Below are positions 1 to 7,185 of a DNA stretch of 37,936 nt, in pieces. The position numbers and the translations under genes are program-made. The notes beneath the pieces are model-generated. The model saw only the letters and a program-made list of their open reading frames with translations. It was not told where the DNA came from and did not search any database. The DNA is taken from positions 1 to 37,936 of the IMG/VR virus record IMGVR_UViG_3300042540_000975. One strand, given 5' to 3'. The stretch's first letter is position 1, and the number at the start of each line of letters is the position of its first letter. Source of the DNA: a virus.

Positions 1-244
1 CGACGGATTCTTCGAGCTTGGAGACAACAGCGGTCAGCGCCTCAATGGCGGCTTTCGCGTCAAACTCGACTTGTTCGGTGACAGAAGATTCGGTCATGCC
101 CTCCGCCGAGGTGTCAACTTGGACGGGCTCGCTACCGGCGCGAAACACGCCCTCGCGGTTTGCTGCGGGGCGCGAAACGAGGTCAACGCTGACCAGATTT
201 TCGACGCGGGCGAAACGGCGGTCGCCCACTTCTTCGGGCTTGCC
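1..244. repeat. Terminal direct repeat, left copy
   Basis: Bases 1-244 recur at 37693-37936 with four mismatches: three adjacent ones at 173-175 and one at 229. The overlap lies inside the protease gene and keeps it open in both copies, so the unit genome is about 37,692 bp and circular or circularly permuted. The differences look like population variants joined by assembly rather than a functional long terminal repeat; this is inference. Confidence 0.9.
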
Positions 245-553
245 ACTGAAGGCCATTGAAAATCCGACGCGGCCAGGCGCTTTACTCAGAATCTCGGCGT
301 AAAACTCCGCCTGCGGGTGAGCCGAAAGCAGTTCCAAATCGGCGCGCAGTTGGTCTTCCTCGATGCGGAAGTTGTTAAGAAGGCCGATGAGGGAGTCGAT
401 GGACTCGTCGTGATCGACAAACACTTTGACCGGGCTACCAGCCTGCCCCGCCTGTTCGGCTTGGAGCAGGGTCACATCGTCCACGAACATCTCGTGGCCG
501 AGCGCGGGGCCAACGGTGGCCACGCTGATGCCGTCAAATTTTAGATCCGCCAT
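1..553 (-). CDS. Prohead protease/scaffold fusion, N-terminal part (crosses the window ends)
   Basis: This is the 5' part of a gene that continues at 37692 and ends at 37385, giving 286 aa in the circular genome. The N-terminal half looks like a capsid maturation serine protease of the phage prohead type. It has a conserved His in VDHDES, a Ser in GFSMAFSG, and the typical domain end VDLVSRPAANREGVF. After about residue 150 it becomes an Ala/Glu-rich, coiled-coil scaffold-like segment. The expected role is cleaving the scaffold and maturing the head. It sits between portal and major capsid protein, as in HK97- and lambda-like heads. The ATG at 553 follows the portal stop by 17 nt and lacks a clear Shine-Dalgarno, but carries the TTGAC start-associated element. 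Confidence 0.85.
   Translation of the reverse strand, partial: MADLKFDGISVATVGPALGHEMFVDDVTLLQAEQAGQAGSPVKVFVDHDESIDSLIGLLNNFRIEEDQLRADLELLSAHPQAEFYAEILSKAPGRVGFSMAFSGKPEEVGDRRFARVENLVSVDLVSRPAANREGVFRAGSEPVQVDTSAEGMTESSVTEQVEFDAKAAIEALTAVVSKLEESV
95..117 (-). promoter_or_regulatory. Start-associated element at nested scaffold start (left copy)
   Basis: TTGACAC is followed 13 nt later by an in-frame ATG inside the protease gene (TTGAC, 15 nt, ATG), with GGAGGGC directly before the ATG as a ribosome-binding sequence. The same layout precedes the gpW-like, tail tube, connector and holin genes. It suggests that residue 153 of the protease is a second translation start. Confidence 0.6.
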
Positions 554-574
554 ATAGGCGGGCGCTCATGTCAA
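551..574 (-). promoter_or_regulatory. Start-associated element, protease gene
   Basis: TTGAC (570-574) lies 16 nt before the ATG. The portal stop codon TGA is embedded in the TTGAC, as it also is at the gpW-like, tail tube, connector and GT genes. The GGGC next to the ATG seen in the best copies is absent here. Confidence 0.4.
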
Positions 575-2088
575 GCAACCGGCTTGGTTTCGGCCTTCTT
601 GCGCTTGTAGATGCGTTTCTTTTTGCGGGCGCGTTCCGAAAACTCTGCGGCTTGCGGCTCCGGGGTGGAGGCGGGCGGAGTTGAACCGCCGTCCCCTGTA
701 GGCACAGGGTCGATAACCGTCGCCCCCTCGGTGCGCTCGACGCCGACCACCACGCCGAGCTCGGCGGCGAACTGACGTTCGGCGGCGATTTCCTGCATGG
801 CGGTCTTCCAGTCGAGCCCCTGCTCGCCAAAGAAGTCGGCCAAGGTCATGAGCCCGGCCTTCACATCGTCGCGGCGGGCGGCGGCTTCGCGGCCTACGTC
901 CACCGTGATCGAGCGCGGGGTCTGCCAGTGAACGCTGCGCCAATTCGGATTCTGCGGCAGTTCGCGGCGGCGCATGGCGTTGGCTATCGCGTAGTTCCAG
1001 AGCTTGCCAAGGAAGGAGGAGATAAGAACGTCCTGCCGGGCGGAAAAGGCGCGGGCGGCTTTTTGAATGATGAAACGCTGGGCCACGCCGCCGACAGCGG
1101 AGGTGTCCCAGATAAATTCATAAGGCAGGCCGAGGCCGAGGGCGGCAGCGCGGATGTATTGCTCAAGATGCGCGTCCAACTTTTCGTTGGGGCGATTCAT
1201 CATAAACGACTCGATGCGCTCGGTCGCCTTGAGTCGCGGGATCATGCCGCCGCCGAAAACCGTTTCGCGGGTCAGGCTTTCGCCCGTGCTCTTGGACAAG
1301 TCGCCAAAGAATCCCTCGGCCCCTACACCGCCCTGCGCGTTCTGAACGACAAGGCCGATGCTGCTGCCGATCTTCGCTGCCTGCATTTCAAAGCGGAGGA
1401 GTTCGTCGCGGTCGAGGAGGTTGTTGAGCGCCACGGCCACGGCGGGATACCCGCGCACTTGGTCGGGGCGTTCGGGCTCGTAAACGTGAAGCATCAAATC
1501 CGCCTGGATGCTGCGGCTGGTGCGCTGGCTGAAGGTGTCGCCCTCGACCACATGATAAGCGAGCGGGCGGGCAAAGCGGTCGAGGCTTACGCCGTCAATG
1601 ATTTGGTCGGCCTTGTCGGGCGGGTTGGCCACACGGTGCGACTCGACCACTTGGACGGCGGGCATCCCGTCGCGCTTGTTGGTCAGGATGCAAAAGATTT
1701 CGCCGTCGCGGTCGATAGCCTCAGAGACGAGCATTTGCAGCCGGCGCATATCGTGGCGCTCGCTGATTTCGGGCGACTTGCTCCAGTTGTCCCACCACGC
1801 TTCAGCGGCATCGTCCCATGCGGGGTCGCCGCTGTTGGCCTGCGGGGCGATGGCCGAGCCGACCGAGTAGGTCGCCTTGTCGCGGATGGCGCTTCTGACA
1901 ATCGCGTTGTTGTAAAAAAGTTTGCGCGACAGGCCGAGCAGGCGCACCCGGTCGCCGTTGGAGATGTCCACCTTGCTGTCTTGCGCCTGCGATTGCACCC
2001 ATGCGCGTTCTTCCGGGCGCCAGTTGGCCGCTTCGACCATGCGCGAGAAGCCCAGCGCCTTGGCCATTTTGTCGATGAGGTTGGCCAT
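571..2088 (-). CDS. Portal protein (lambda GpB-like)
   Basis: This 505-aa protein forms the dodecameric portal, the head vertex through which DNA is packaged and the tail attaches. It resembles the lambda-type portal family in length and sequence: an early stretch on cell-surface-like residues LSRKLFYNNAIVRSAIRD, then AAALGLGLPYEFIWDTS, and a variable, Lys/Arg-rich C-terminus. The start at 2088 (MANLIDKM) follows the stop of the gpW-like gene by one base; an upstream in-frame ATG at 2190 would overlap that gene fully and was not chosen. It is translated with the connector and protease genes. A long plus-strand open frame opposite (928-2148) is a GC-driven shadow. Confidence 0.92.
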   Translation of the reverse strand: MANLIDKMAKALGFSRMVEAANWRPEERAWVQSQAQDSKVDISNGDRVRLLGLSRKLFYNNAIVRSAIRDKATYSVGSAIAPQANSGDPAWDDAAEAWWDNWSKSPEISERHDMRRLQMLVSEAIDRDGEIFCILTNKRDGMPAVQVVESHRVANPPDKADQIIDGVSLDRFARPLAYHVVEGDTFSQRTSRSIQADLMLHVYEPERPDQVRGYPAVAVALNNLLDRDELLRFEMQAAKIGSSIGLVVQNAQGGVGAEGFFGDLSKSTGESLTRETVFGGGMIPRLKATERIESFMMNRPNEKLDAHLEQYIRAAALGLGLPYEFIWDTSAVGGVAQRFIIQKAARAFSARQDVLISSFLGKLWNYAIANAMRRRELPQNPNWRSVHWQTPRSITVDVGREAAARRDDVKAGLMTLADFFGEQGLDWKTAMQEIAAERQFAAELGVVVGVERTEGATVIDPVPTGDGGSTPPASTPEPQAAEFSERARKKKRIYKRKKAETKPVA

Positions 2089-2089
2089 T

Positions 2090-2350
2090 TTAATATACTC
2101 CGTATTGGGCGCGGGTGGCGCGGTCGTTGCCGATGTCGCCGGCATTGATGGCAAGGGCCGTCTCGATGAGGCCGAGCATTTCCCATGCATCGTAACTCTT
2201 CTGGAGCGTCACCGACCGACCGCCCACGCTGCTTGACAAAACAAACGCTTGAGAGGCGCCGCCCGCCAGAATTTGCGCCTTGCAGCTTGCTTTGAGTTGG
2301 GAAAGTTCGGACGCCGTGAAGACACGGGCGAGCATCGACGCATCGGTCAT
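2090..2350 (-). CDS. Head-tail joining protein, gpW-like
   Basis: This 86-aa protein sits between large terminase and portal, exactly where lambda gpW lies. It has the pattern of short helices, a polar N-terminus (residues 10-30) and a segment GGRSVTLQKSYDAWEMLGLIE that resembles gpW-like proteins, which plug the portal after packaging. Identification rests mainly on position, length and this pattern. The ATG is preceded by GAGGGC and the TTGACAC element, and the terminase stop codon lies within that element. Confidence 0.7.
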   Translation of the reverse strand: MTDASMLARVFTASELSQLKASCKAQILAGGASQAFVLSSSVGGRSVTLQKSYDAWEMLGLIETALAINAGDIGNDRATRAQYGVY

Positions 2351-2370
2351 GCCCTCGGCGGTTGTGTCAA
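2348..2370 (-). promoter_or_regulatory. Start-associated element, gpW-like gene
   Basis: TTGACAC (TTGAC at 2366-2370) stands 15 nt before the ATG, with GAGGGC touching the ATG. The TGA within TTGAC is the stop codon of the large terminase gene (2367-2369). Confidence 0.6.
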
Positions 2371-4154
2371 GGAGTGGCGTTCTGTGCGCGGAAGGCCGAC
2401 AAGAAACAATCCATGTAGACCAGCGCCATTTTCTCGCAGTCGGCCAAGTGGTTGGGGCCGAATCGTTGCCACTTCTTTTCGTCCTTATCGTCTACCAGCG
2501 CCTCGTTTTGCATCTGCGAAACGTAGTCCTTGGCCAAATCACGCGGCAGATACCACGGCACGCGGCCATCCCGTAGCACATCGTGGTAAAGCCGCTCCTG
2601 CCAGAGCAACGCATCGAAACGCATTTGGCGGATGGTGCGGGTGCCGTCGATCTGAAGCTCGCCCGTCTCCCAAGGCTTCAAAGACGAGTTGTGCTTTTTG
2701 GTTCGCCCGAAGGCCGCGCAGAATTTGCCCGCCGTGCCGAAAACAAAGTTGTAAACGCCGCTTGTCGCCTTGGCCGCATACCCGGCGTCCACAATCCCCC
2801 ACTGGCAACCAAGCTCGCGGAATTTCTCGGCCAGCCCACCCCACCCCAAGGCCGACCCGTATTGCACGAGATAGCTGCTCCCGTCTTCGTGGAGTTGGCG
2901 AACCAGCCACCACAGTTCCGTTTGCTGCACGTCCACGGCCATGAGCCGCGCCAGCACCCCATCACTCGGCGGTTGCCCCAGCAGATACTTGGGCGAGGCG
3001 TCGATGCGCTCGCGGATCATGGCGGTCGTGATACGTGAGCCCTCGACCTTCCACGGGATCGCCAGTTCGCGGTTGTAGAAATCCTGCAATCCGCCCGGCG
3101 CTTCTCGGTCTTGCAAAAACTTCACGGCCAAATCCGCCCATTTCCGCCACGGCGCGTAGAGAGAAGACAAGTGATAGCTTCGCCGCCCTGGCTCGGCAGC
3201 AAAATCCGTGGGCCTCCACTCCCCGCGCTCAAGCATCTCTTGCTTGTCGGCCTCCTCGTGCGCGTGACCGCAGGCAGGACAAACACACCGCGCCGTTGCG
3301 GCCACCCGCTCCATGTTCCAGCCTTCGTCTTGCTTGGCCGTCTCATCCCATTTGATGTGCTCCCACTCCAAAGACCACGCTTCGCCGCACCCAAGGCACG
3401 GCACGAAGTATTTACGTTGGTCGCCCTTCAGCCATTCCGTCCAGATCGCCCCGTCTTCGTAGGTCGGGGTCGAGGTCGTTACGATGATGTGCTGCGGGTA
3501 AGTCGCTACACGCGCCTCGGCTAATTGCAAAGGCGCCGATTCCTTCCCGCCCTTCGCGGGAAATTTGTCCAATTCGTCCATGCACAGAGCGGCAATCGAG
3601 CGCGAGGAAAGTGAGGCCGGCGAGTTGCTGCCCGTGAACCACACGCTCATGCGGTCAAAGTGTTGCTCTAAGAGTCGATACTTGTCGGGGTCGGCCTGCT
3701 TGTGCCGCGCCAAAGTCGGGTTCTGATCTATGAGCGGCATCCATCGCGTCTCGGAGAATGAGCGCGCCAAGTGCGTCGAAGGCATAACCCAAAGACAGGG
3801 GGCGGGATTTACGTCCAACTTGTAGGCCATACCCACGATGATGGCCGTGGTCTTGCTCGTCTGCGCGCCCCACACCAAAGCCAACCGACGCACCCGCTCG
3901 TCCGCAAAGCACTCCAACACTTCGCGCACATACGGAGTGCGCTGGGTCAGATAACTCCCCGGCTTGTTGGTGATGCGCTCGGAGAGCTTCAGATTGGACT
4001 CGGCCCACGCCACCACGCCTGGCTTTGGCGGCGTCAGCGTTACCTCGTGCCCAGCGGCCCACGCTTCGGCTAACCCTTCGCGGTCGCCTCCGACAATGAC
4101 GGCGGCAGGGTCGCTAAGTGCTTCCGTAGCATCGAAGTCGCCTGCTCTCCCCAC
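2367..4154 (-). CDS. Terminase large subunit, GpA family
   Basis: About 595 aa from a GTG at 4154. It is the ATP-driven DNA packaging motor and nuclease, of the lambda GpA type. Visible are a Walker A-like WGAQTSKTT, a Walker B with acidic pair in CMDELDKF, a coupling segment IIVTTSTPTYED, a zinc-ribbon-like pair CLGCG and CVCPACGH, and nuclease-domain aspartates around MAVDVQQTELWW and GIVDAGYAA. The exact start is uncertain. The frame stays open to 4616, but that Gly/Arg-rich extension lies opposite TerS coding and looks like a shadow. The chosen start overlaps the end of the small subunit gene by 85 nt. A GpA-type motor argues for cos packaging. Confidence 0.92.
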   Translation of the reverse strand: MGRAGDFDATEALSDPAAVIVGGDREGLAEAWAAGHEVTLTPPKPGVVAWAESNLKLSERITNKPGSYLTQRTPYVREVLECFADERVRRLALVWGAQTSKTTAIIVGMAYKLDVNPAPCLWVMPSTHLARSFSETRWMPLIDQNPTLARHKQADPDKYRLLEQHFDRMSVWFTGSNSPASLSSRSIAALCMDELDKFPAKGGKESAPLQLAEARVATYPQHIIVTTSTPTYEDGAIWTEWLKGDQRKYFVPCLGCGEAWSLEWEHIKWDETAKQDEGWNMERVAATARCVCPACGHAHEEADKQEMLERGEWRPTDFAAEPGRRSYHLSSLYAPWRKWADLAVKFLQDREAPGGLQDFYNRELAIPWKVEGSRITTAMIRERIDASPKYLLGQPPSDGVLARLMAVDVQQTELWWLVRQLHEDGSSYLVQYGSALGWGGLAEKFRELGCQWGIVDAGYAAKATSGVYNFVFGTAGKFCAAFGRTKKHNSSLKPWETGELQIDGTRTIRQMRFDALLWQERLYHDVLRDGRVPWYLPRDLAKDYVSQMQNEALVDDKDEKKWQRFGPNHLADCEKMALVYMDCFLSAFRAQNATP

Positions 4155-4609
4155 GGGAATGTCGAAAAATCCTGCACCATCGCCGAGATCAGCCCACGGA
4201 TCGCCGCCACCGTCTCCGCCTTGTTGAGCGTCGCCTTGGTCATCGACAGGAATTGCCCCAACTCCTGCTCGGCTTGTGCCACGGCCTTTCGGCTGTCGCG
4301 CCACGCGCCGGCCAGTTCGGCCACGGTTCGGCTGTTGGCCTCCTCCGAGTTCGCTGCCGCCTTCCACAATTCGTAATGGCGAATCTCCCCCTCCGCCGCC
4401 CGGTCGAGTCGCGCCTTCGGCCCCAGCGCCGGGTTGGTGCTGGTCGTTGGCGCGGCCACCCTGCCCGACTTGCGGCGGCGAATGTTCGCGGCCAGCCATG
4501 CCCTCGCCGCATCCACCGAGTCCGTTGGCATCCCCTGCGCCTTCCAGAGAGACACGCTCGTCTGGTTGGCGTCGAGCGCCTTCGCCAGTTGGATCTGCGT
4601 CAGGGCCAT
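4070..4609 (-). CDS. Terminase small subunit, Nu1-like
   Basis: This 179-aa protein starts with a helix-turn-helix (LTQIQLAKALDANQTSVSLWK, residues 3-23) like lambda Nu1, followed by a charged helical region. In the family the small subunit binds cos DNA and recruits the large subunit. It lies directly upstream of the large terminase and directly downstream of a 210-bp non-coding region carrying repeated TTGAGAC boxes, as expected if those are its binding sites. ATG at 4609; no strong Shine-Dalgarno is seen. Confidence 0.85.
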   Translation of the reverse strand: MALTQIQLAKALDANQTSVSLWKAQGMPTDSVDAARAWLAANIRRRKSGRVAAPTTSTNPALGPKARLDRAAEGEIRHYELWKAAANSEEANSRTVAELAGAWRDSRKAVAQAEQELGQFLSMTKATLNKAETVAAIRGLISAMVQDFSTFPWGEQATSMLRKHLATLPPSLSEATAKG

Positions 4610-4819
4610 TGGGCATTGTGATATGGCTTTTTCGCGTGTCTCATTATCAAAAGGGCTTGTTGAGACTGAAATCGTGGGAAGTGTTTATTACTTCAGCGAA
4701 TCGCAATAAATTTGGGCCCATTTTCCGCCAGTCGCAGGCTCCTCGCGCTCCTGCTTCCAAAAAGATTCCTTTCGCAAGTCTCAACAAGGAGCAATGTTGC
4801 ATACGCTTATTGAGACTGG
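4610..4819. other. Putative cos/packaging-initiation region with repeated boxes
   Basis: This 210-bp non-coding gap upstream of the small terminase holds CTTGTTGAGACTG at 4656-4668, its exact 12-bp inverted copy AGTCTCAACAAG at 4777-4788, and a one-mismatch direct copy CTTATTGAGACTG at 4806-4818. A partial GTCTCAT lies at 4638-4644. In lambda, cos lies at the same place beside nu1, and repeated R sites bind gpNu1. The cutting site itself cannot be seen. Alternatives are a late promoter/operator region or a terminator for the early genes. Confidence 0.5.
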
Positions 4820-5392
4820 TCACGCCTGCCCCTTCAGTTGCACATACCTCTGTTCGTAGGCATAGATGGCATCGCGCACAGGCTTGACCACGCGCAGCGT
4901 CTCCTCGATCTGGTCGGCGCTCATCTTGTCAGGCGGCATCTTGACCAACAACTGCGAGAACCAGCGCCGCGCATCGTAGACCCACCCCGCCGCAATGTCC
5001 CGCACGCTCACCTCTGGCACCTCGTCCTTGGTTGGCGTGTCGCCTTCCGCTGTCTCGGCGTTGGCCTCGGCCTGTGCCTGCACGCTGGCCCGATCCTCGA
5101 CAGGCTTAAAGCCGGGCAAGAACAACTGCCCAGGATGGTAGTTCCGATGGTGCCGAATGTATCGCTCAGCGGTCACGCCAGGCATCTCGACCTTTTCGCG
5201 CAGCCAATGGTGGAACGCATCGCCCACCGTATCGCGTGCGCTGGCAAGCAGCATCCCGACATGGTTTGCCATCGACCCGATCTCGGAAGCTGTGGCTTTC
5301 ACCGCGTCCACCCTTGCCATGATCTCGGCGTGGTCTTTGTTGATTTGCGCAGCCAGATCATCCGCCGCCCGTAGTTCAATCTCTTTGCTCAT
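4820..5392 (-). CDS. Hypothetical phage protein before terminase, 190 aa
   Basis: I do not recognise a firm family. The 190-aa protein is mostly helical, with an N-terminal part (1-90) rich in His and charged residues (DHAEIMARVDAVKATASEIG, RYIRHHRNY), an Ala/Glu/Thr linker (100-125) and a C-terminal helical part. The start at 5392 is set by a strong AAGGAG six bases or so upstream in the leader GGAGAACACACG; the longer in-frame start at 5422 overlaps the upstream gene. It overlaps the HTH gene upstream by 4 nt (ATGA), so the two are probably translated together. Its position just before cos and terminase suggests a late-early boundary role, which is inference only. Confidence 0.75.
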   Translation of the reverse strand: MSKEIELRAADDLAAQINKDHAEIMARVDAVKATASEIGSMANHVGMLLASARDTVGDAFHHWLREKVEMPGVTAERYIRHHRNYHPGQLFLPGFKPVEDRASVQAQAEANAETAEGDTPTKDEVPEVSVRDIAAGWVYDARRWFSQLLVKMPPDKMSADQIEETLRVVKPVRDAIYAYEQRYVQLKGQA

Positions 5393-5892
5393 CGTGTGTT
5401 CTCCTTGTGTCGTTTTTCCCATGAAGAGTAAGCCGCCTCGCGGGAACTCTCCCGCGCCTGCTCGCTCTTTTGAAAGTTGTTGCGCCCCTCCAGCCCTAGC
5501 TTGTCCTGCATTTCCATCACGGCCTTGGATAGCGCTGCCCTTGTGACGCCAATGCGCCGAGCCAGTTCCGAATAAGAATGCGCCAAGGTTATGGACGTGT
5601 CGCCGGCAGCCAGCAGGAAGGCGTAATAACGCAGCGTCTTGTTGCCGCGCGGCTCGTTGAGATAAGTCACCACGGGAATGAGCATCCGAGCCGCCACCTC
5701 TGCCGACTCATGCTTGGTATGCTCGCGCATGAGCAGGATCAGCTTGCCGCATTGCTCGCGGTTCAGCCGCAGCGCCTCGGCCCACTCCTCGGCCTTGGTG
5801 TCGATCTCGCCTGCCATGTCCGGGCGATAGCTGGTTTCCAGCTTGTCTAAAGGGTTTTCGCCCATGCTGGCGAAGCGTCGAATGTCAATCAT
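5389..5892 (-). CDS. Putative HTH DNA-binding regulator, 167 aa
   Basis: The C-terminal half holds a probable helix-turn-helix: SELARRIGVTRAALSKAVMEM, about residues 109-129. It sits after a region on growth in length (residues 65-100, NKTLRYYAFLLAAGD) and before a basic tail. The N-terminal part is helical and acidic. No close family is recognised. The gene is the last regulator-like gene before the cos region and the structural genes, so a late-gene activator is a reasonable guess. It overlaps the downstream gene by 4 nt and the upstream gene by 4 nt. Confidence 0.7.
   Translation of the reverse strand: MIDIRRFASMGENPLDKLETSYRPDMAGEIDTKAEEWAEALRLNREQCGKLILLMREHTKHESAEVAARMLIPVVTYLNEPRGNKTLRYYAFLLAAGDTSITLAHSYSELARRIGVTRAALSKAVMEMQDKLGLEGRNNFQKSEQARESSREAAYSSWEKRHKENTR
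5393..5406 (-). promoter_or_regulatory. RBS with GAACACAC leader
   Basis: AAGGAGAACACACG precedes the ATG at 5392. Nearly the same leader precedes the 67-aa membrane protein at 14522 (AAGGAGAACACACA), and GAACACACAC without the AAGGAG precedes the SSB-like and ERF genes. Confidence 0.7.
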
Positions 5893-6116
5893 AAGCTAAA
5901 TTCCTTCCTCGCTCGCCGTATCTGCTTGGCTCGCAGTTCGGCAAAATGTTTTGCAGCGCCCTTGGCGTCCCTCGCCCCCACAGCAGACCGCCGATGCCAC
6001 TTGCAGCAATAGACGCAAAGGTAAGTCTCTTGCTCTGGGAAATACTTGCTGGCCTTTAAGGCATCAGCCTCCGAGTCGTAAGCCCGCTTCCAAATGCACG
6101 CTTCCCACTTCTTCAC
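5889..6116 (-). CDS. Small zinc-finger-like protein, 75 aa
   Basis: The 75-aa product, read from a GTG at 6116, has a CVYCCKWHRRS motif near residue 34-44 resembling the short phage zinc-knuckle pattern C-x-x-C-x-x-W-H, and a basic C-terminus. The GTG is chosen because it forms a GTGA overlap with the stop of the upstream gene. An in-frame ATG at 6185 would overlap that gene by 73 nt. Role unknown; DNA or RNA binding is likely from the charge. Confidence 0.6.
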   Translation of the reverse strand: MKKWEACIWKRAYDSEADALKASKYFPEQETYLCVYCCKWHRRSAVGARDAKGAAKHFAELRAKQIRRARKEFSL

Positions 6117-6316
6117 GCCGCCCTCCTTGCCTCGTCCCGCGCCCGCAAAGCCCTCTGGTCGCGCTTTTCCAGCCAGCCAATACACTCACCGCCATTGCCC
6201 ACCTCGGCCACGCTGACTGCATTGTCGCTAATGACCCCGTTGTCTTGCAGGAAGTTCATCGTCAGCCGGGCGTCGAGGCCACGGGCGGCGATGTAGGCGC
6301 GGAGGGATTCGCTCAC
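6113..6316 (-). CDS. Hypothetical small protein, 67 aa
   Basis: A 67-aa protein with no recognised domain, containing a hydrophilic N-terminus (MSESLRAYIAARGLDARL) and a Lys/Arg-rich end. It is linked by 4-nt overlaps to the replication gene upstream and the zinc-finger-like gene downstream, which supports it being translated. No function can be assigned. Confidence 0.6.
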   Translation of the reverse strand: MSESLRAYIAARGLDARLTMNFLQDNGVISDNAVSVAEVGNGGECIGWLEKRDQRALRARDEARRAA

Positions 6317-7185
6317 GCCGCCACCTCCACGCCAGCCAACCGCTGCCGCATTTCCGAAATCGACGCCTTCAACGCCTTCACCTTCGCCATCGGCTCGGCC
6401 TTCAAGCGCCTGTCGAACGAGTCAGGGACAGGCTCCTTGTTCGCCGGGTTGGCGCAGATGCGGTCAACTTCCTTCTGCGCGGCTTCGATGCGTTGCTGAA
6501 GCTGCCACACCCCTTCTGGCTTCGGGTTGCCGTTGTGGCCGTTGACCGCCCCGTTGCCGAATTGCTTCGGGTTGCGATTGCTCTGCCACTTGCGCCAAAA
6601 GCCCGACAAGTCATGCGGCATGGATGAAACGCGCCTTCCTTTGCCGTCCAACCATCCCGCGCCCTGACGATCATCGAAGTAAGCCCGGCACACGTCTTCG
6701 GGGATGCTGGCCCGTCTTCCTGCCTCGATTACGACCTCTACAGAGAAAGCCGAAACCATATGGTTAGCATTTGAAACCATATGGTTAGCAAATGGGGTAA
6801 GAGTAAGAGTATGTGTATTATCTTCTGTATTATTAGAGGGGGGTGTGGGGGGAGATTTTGGCCTGCCGCCCCGTTTGCCCGCTTCCCATAGGTGCATGAT
6901 CTGCCTGTTGTGTTCGGCAAAGCCGTGAATGGCCCACGTCCCGCCCTCCTCGGCATCAAGCCAAGGCGCTTCCGCGTCCGTCATGGCCTCCCAGAGCGCG
7001 GAATGGTCGCCCTCGTAGCGCATCATGGCTGCGAGCTTGGCCGGGGCCAACACGAGGCCCGTGTAGCGTCGGCGCACTTGGCAATCGCCCCAGAGGCGAA
7101 GCAAGCCCACCACGGCGGCGGGGCCGCAGCGGTCAATAAGCCGCTCGGTTTTCCAATGCGTTGCAAAGCCGGGGTCGAGTTTCAT
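6313..7185 (-). CDS. Replication initiation protein (replisome organizer-like)
   Basis: This 290-aa protein has an N-terminal domain (residues 1-105) like phage replication initiators: FATHWKTERLIDRCGPAAVV followed by LRLWGDCQVRRRYTG, typical of winged-helix replisome organizers. A low-complexity linker (107-147) includes the tandem heptad ANHMVSN/ANHMVSA, and a C-terminal helical domain contains DLSGFWRKWQSN. The linker DNA carries palindromic iterons and an A/T-rich stretch, as in lambda gene O. No DNA polymerase or helicase gene is present, so the phage must recruit host replication proteins. It overlaps its neighbours by 4 nt on both sides. Confidence 0.75.
   Translation of the reverse strand: MKLDPGFATHWKTERLIDRCGPAAVVGLLRLWGDCQVRRRYTGLVLAPAKLAAMMRYEGDHSALWEAMTDAEAPWLDAEEGGTWAIHGFAEHNRQIMHLWEAGKRGGRPKSPPTPPSNNTEDNTHTLTLTPFANHMVSNANHMVSAFSVEVVIEAGRRASIPEDVCRAYFDDRQGAGWLDGKGRRVSSMPHDLSGFWRKWQSNRNPKQFGNGAVNGHNGNPKPEGVWQLQQRIEAAQKEVDRICANPANKEPVPDSFDRRLKAEPMAKVKALKASISEMRQRLAGVEVAA
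6752..6834. other. Putative replication origin with 21-bp iterons
   Basis: Two 21-bp direct repeats (6752-6772 and 6773-6793) each contain the perfect palindrome AACCATATGGTT (6754-6765 and 6775-6786). They are spaced exactly two helical turns apart. An A/T-rich stretch follows (6794-6834) inside an otherwise GC-rich gene. Location within the initiator gene matches lambdoid origins. The repeats are in the coding frame (seven codons each), so a purely protein-level repeat is the alternative. Confidence 0.55.

Noticed and set aside
928-2148. 406-aa open frame on the plus strand opposite the portal gene
   Set aside because: It lies entirely opposite the portal, has no recognisable domain and reflects GC-rich codon bias.
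4155-4616. N-terminal extension of the large terminase to 749 aa
   Set aside because: The extension is Gly/Arg/Pro-rich and overlaps the small terminase gene, whose HTH is clearly real. The start was placed at 4154, though this remains uncertain.
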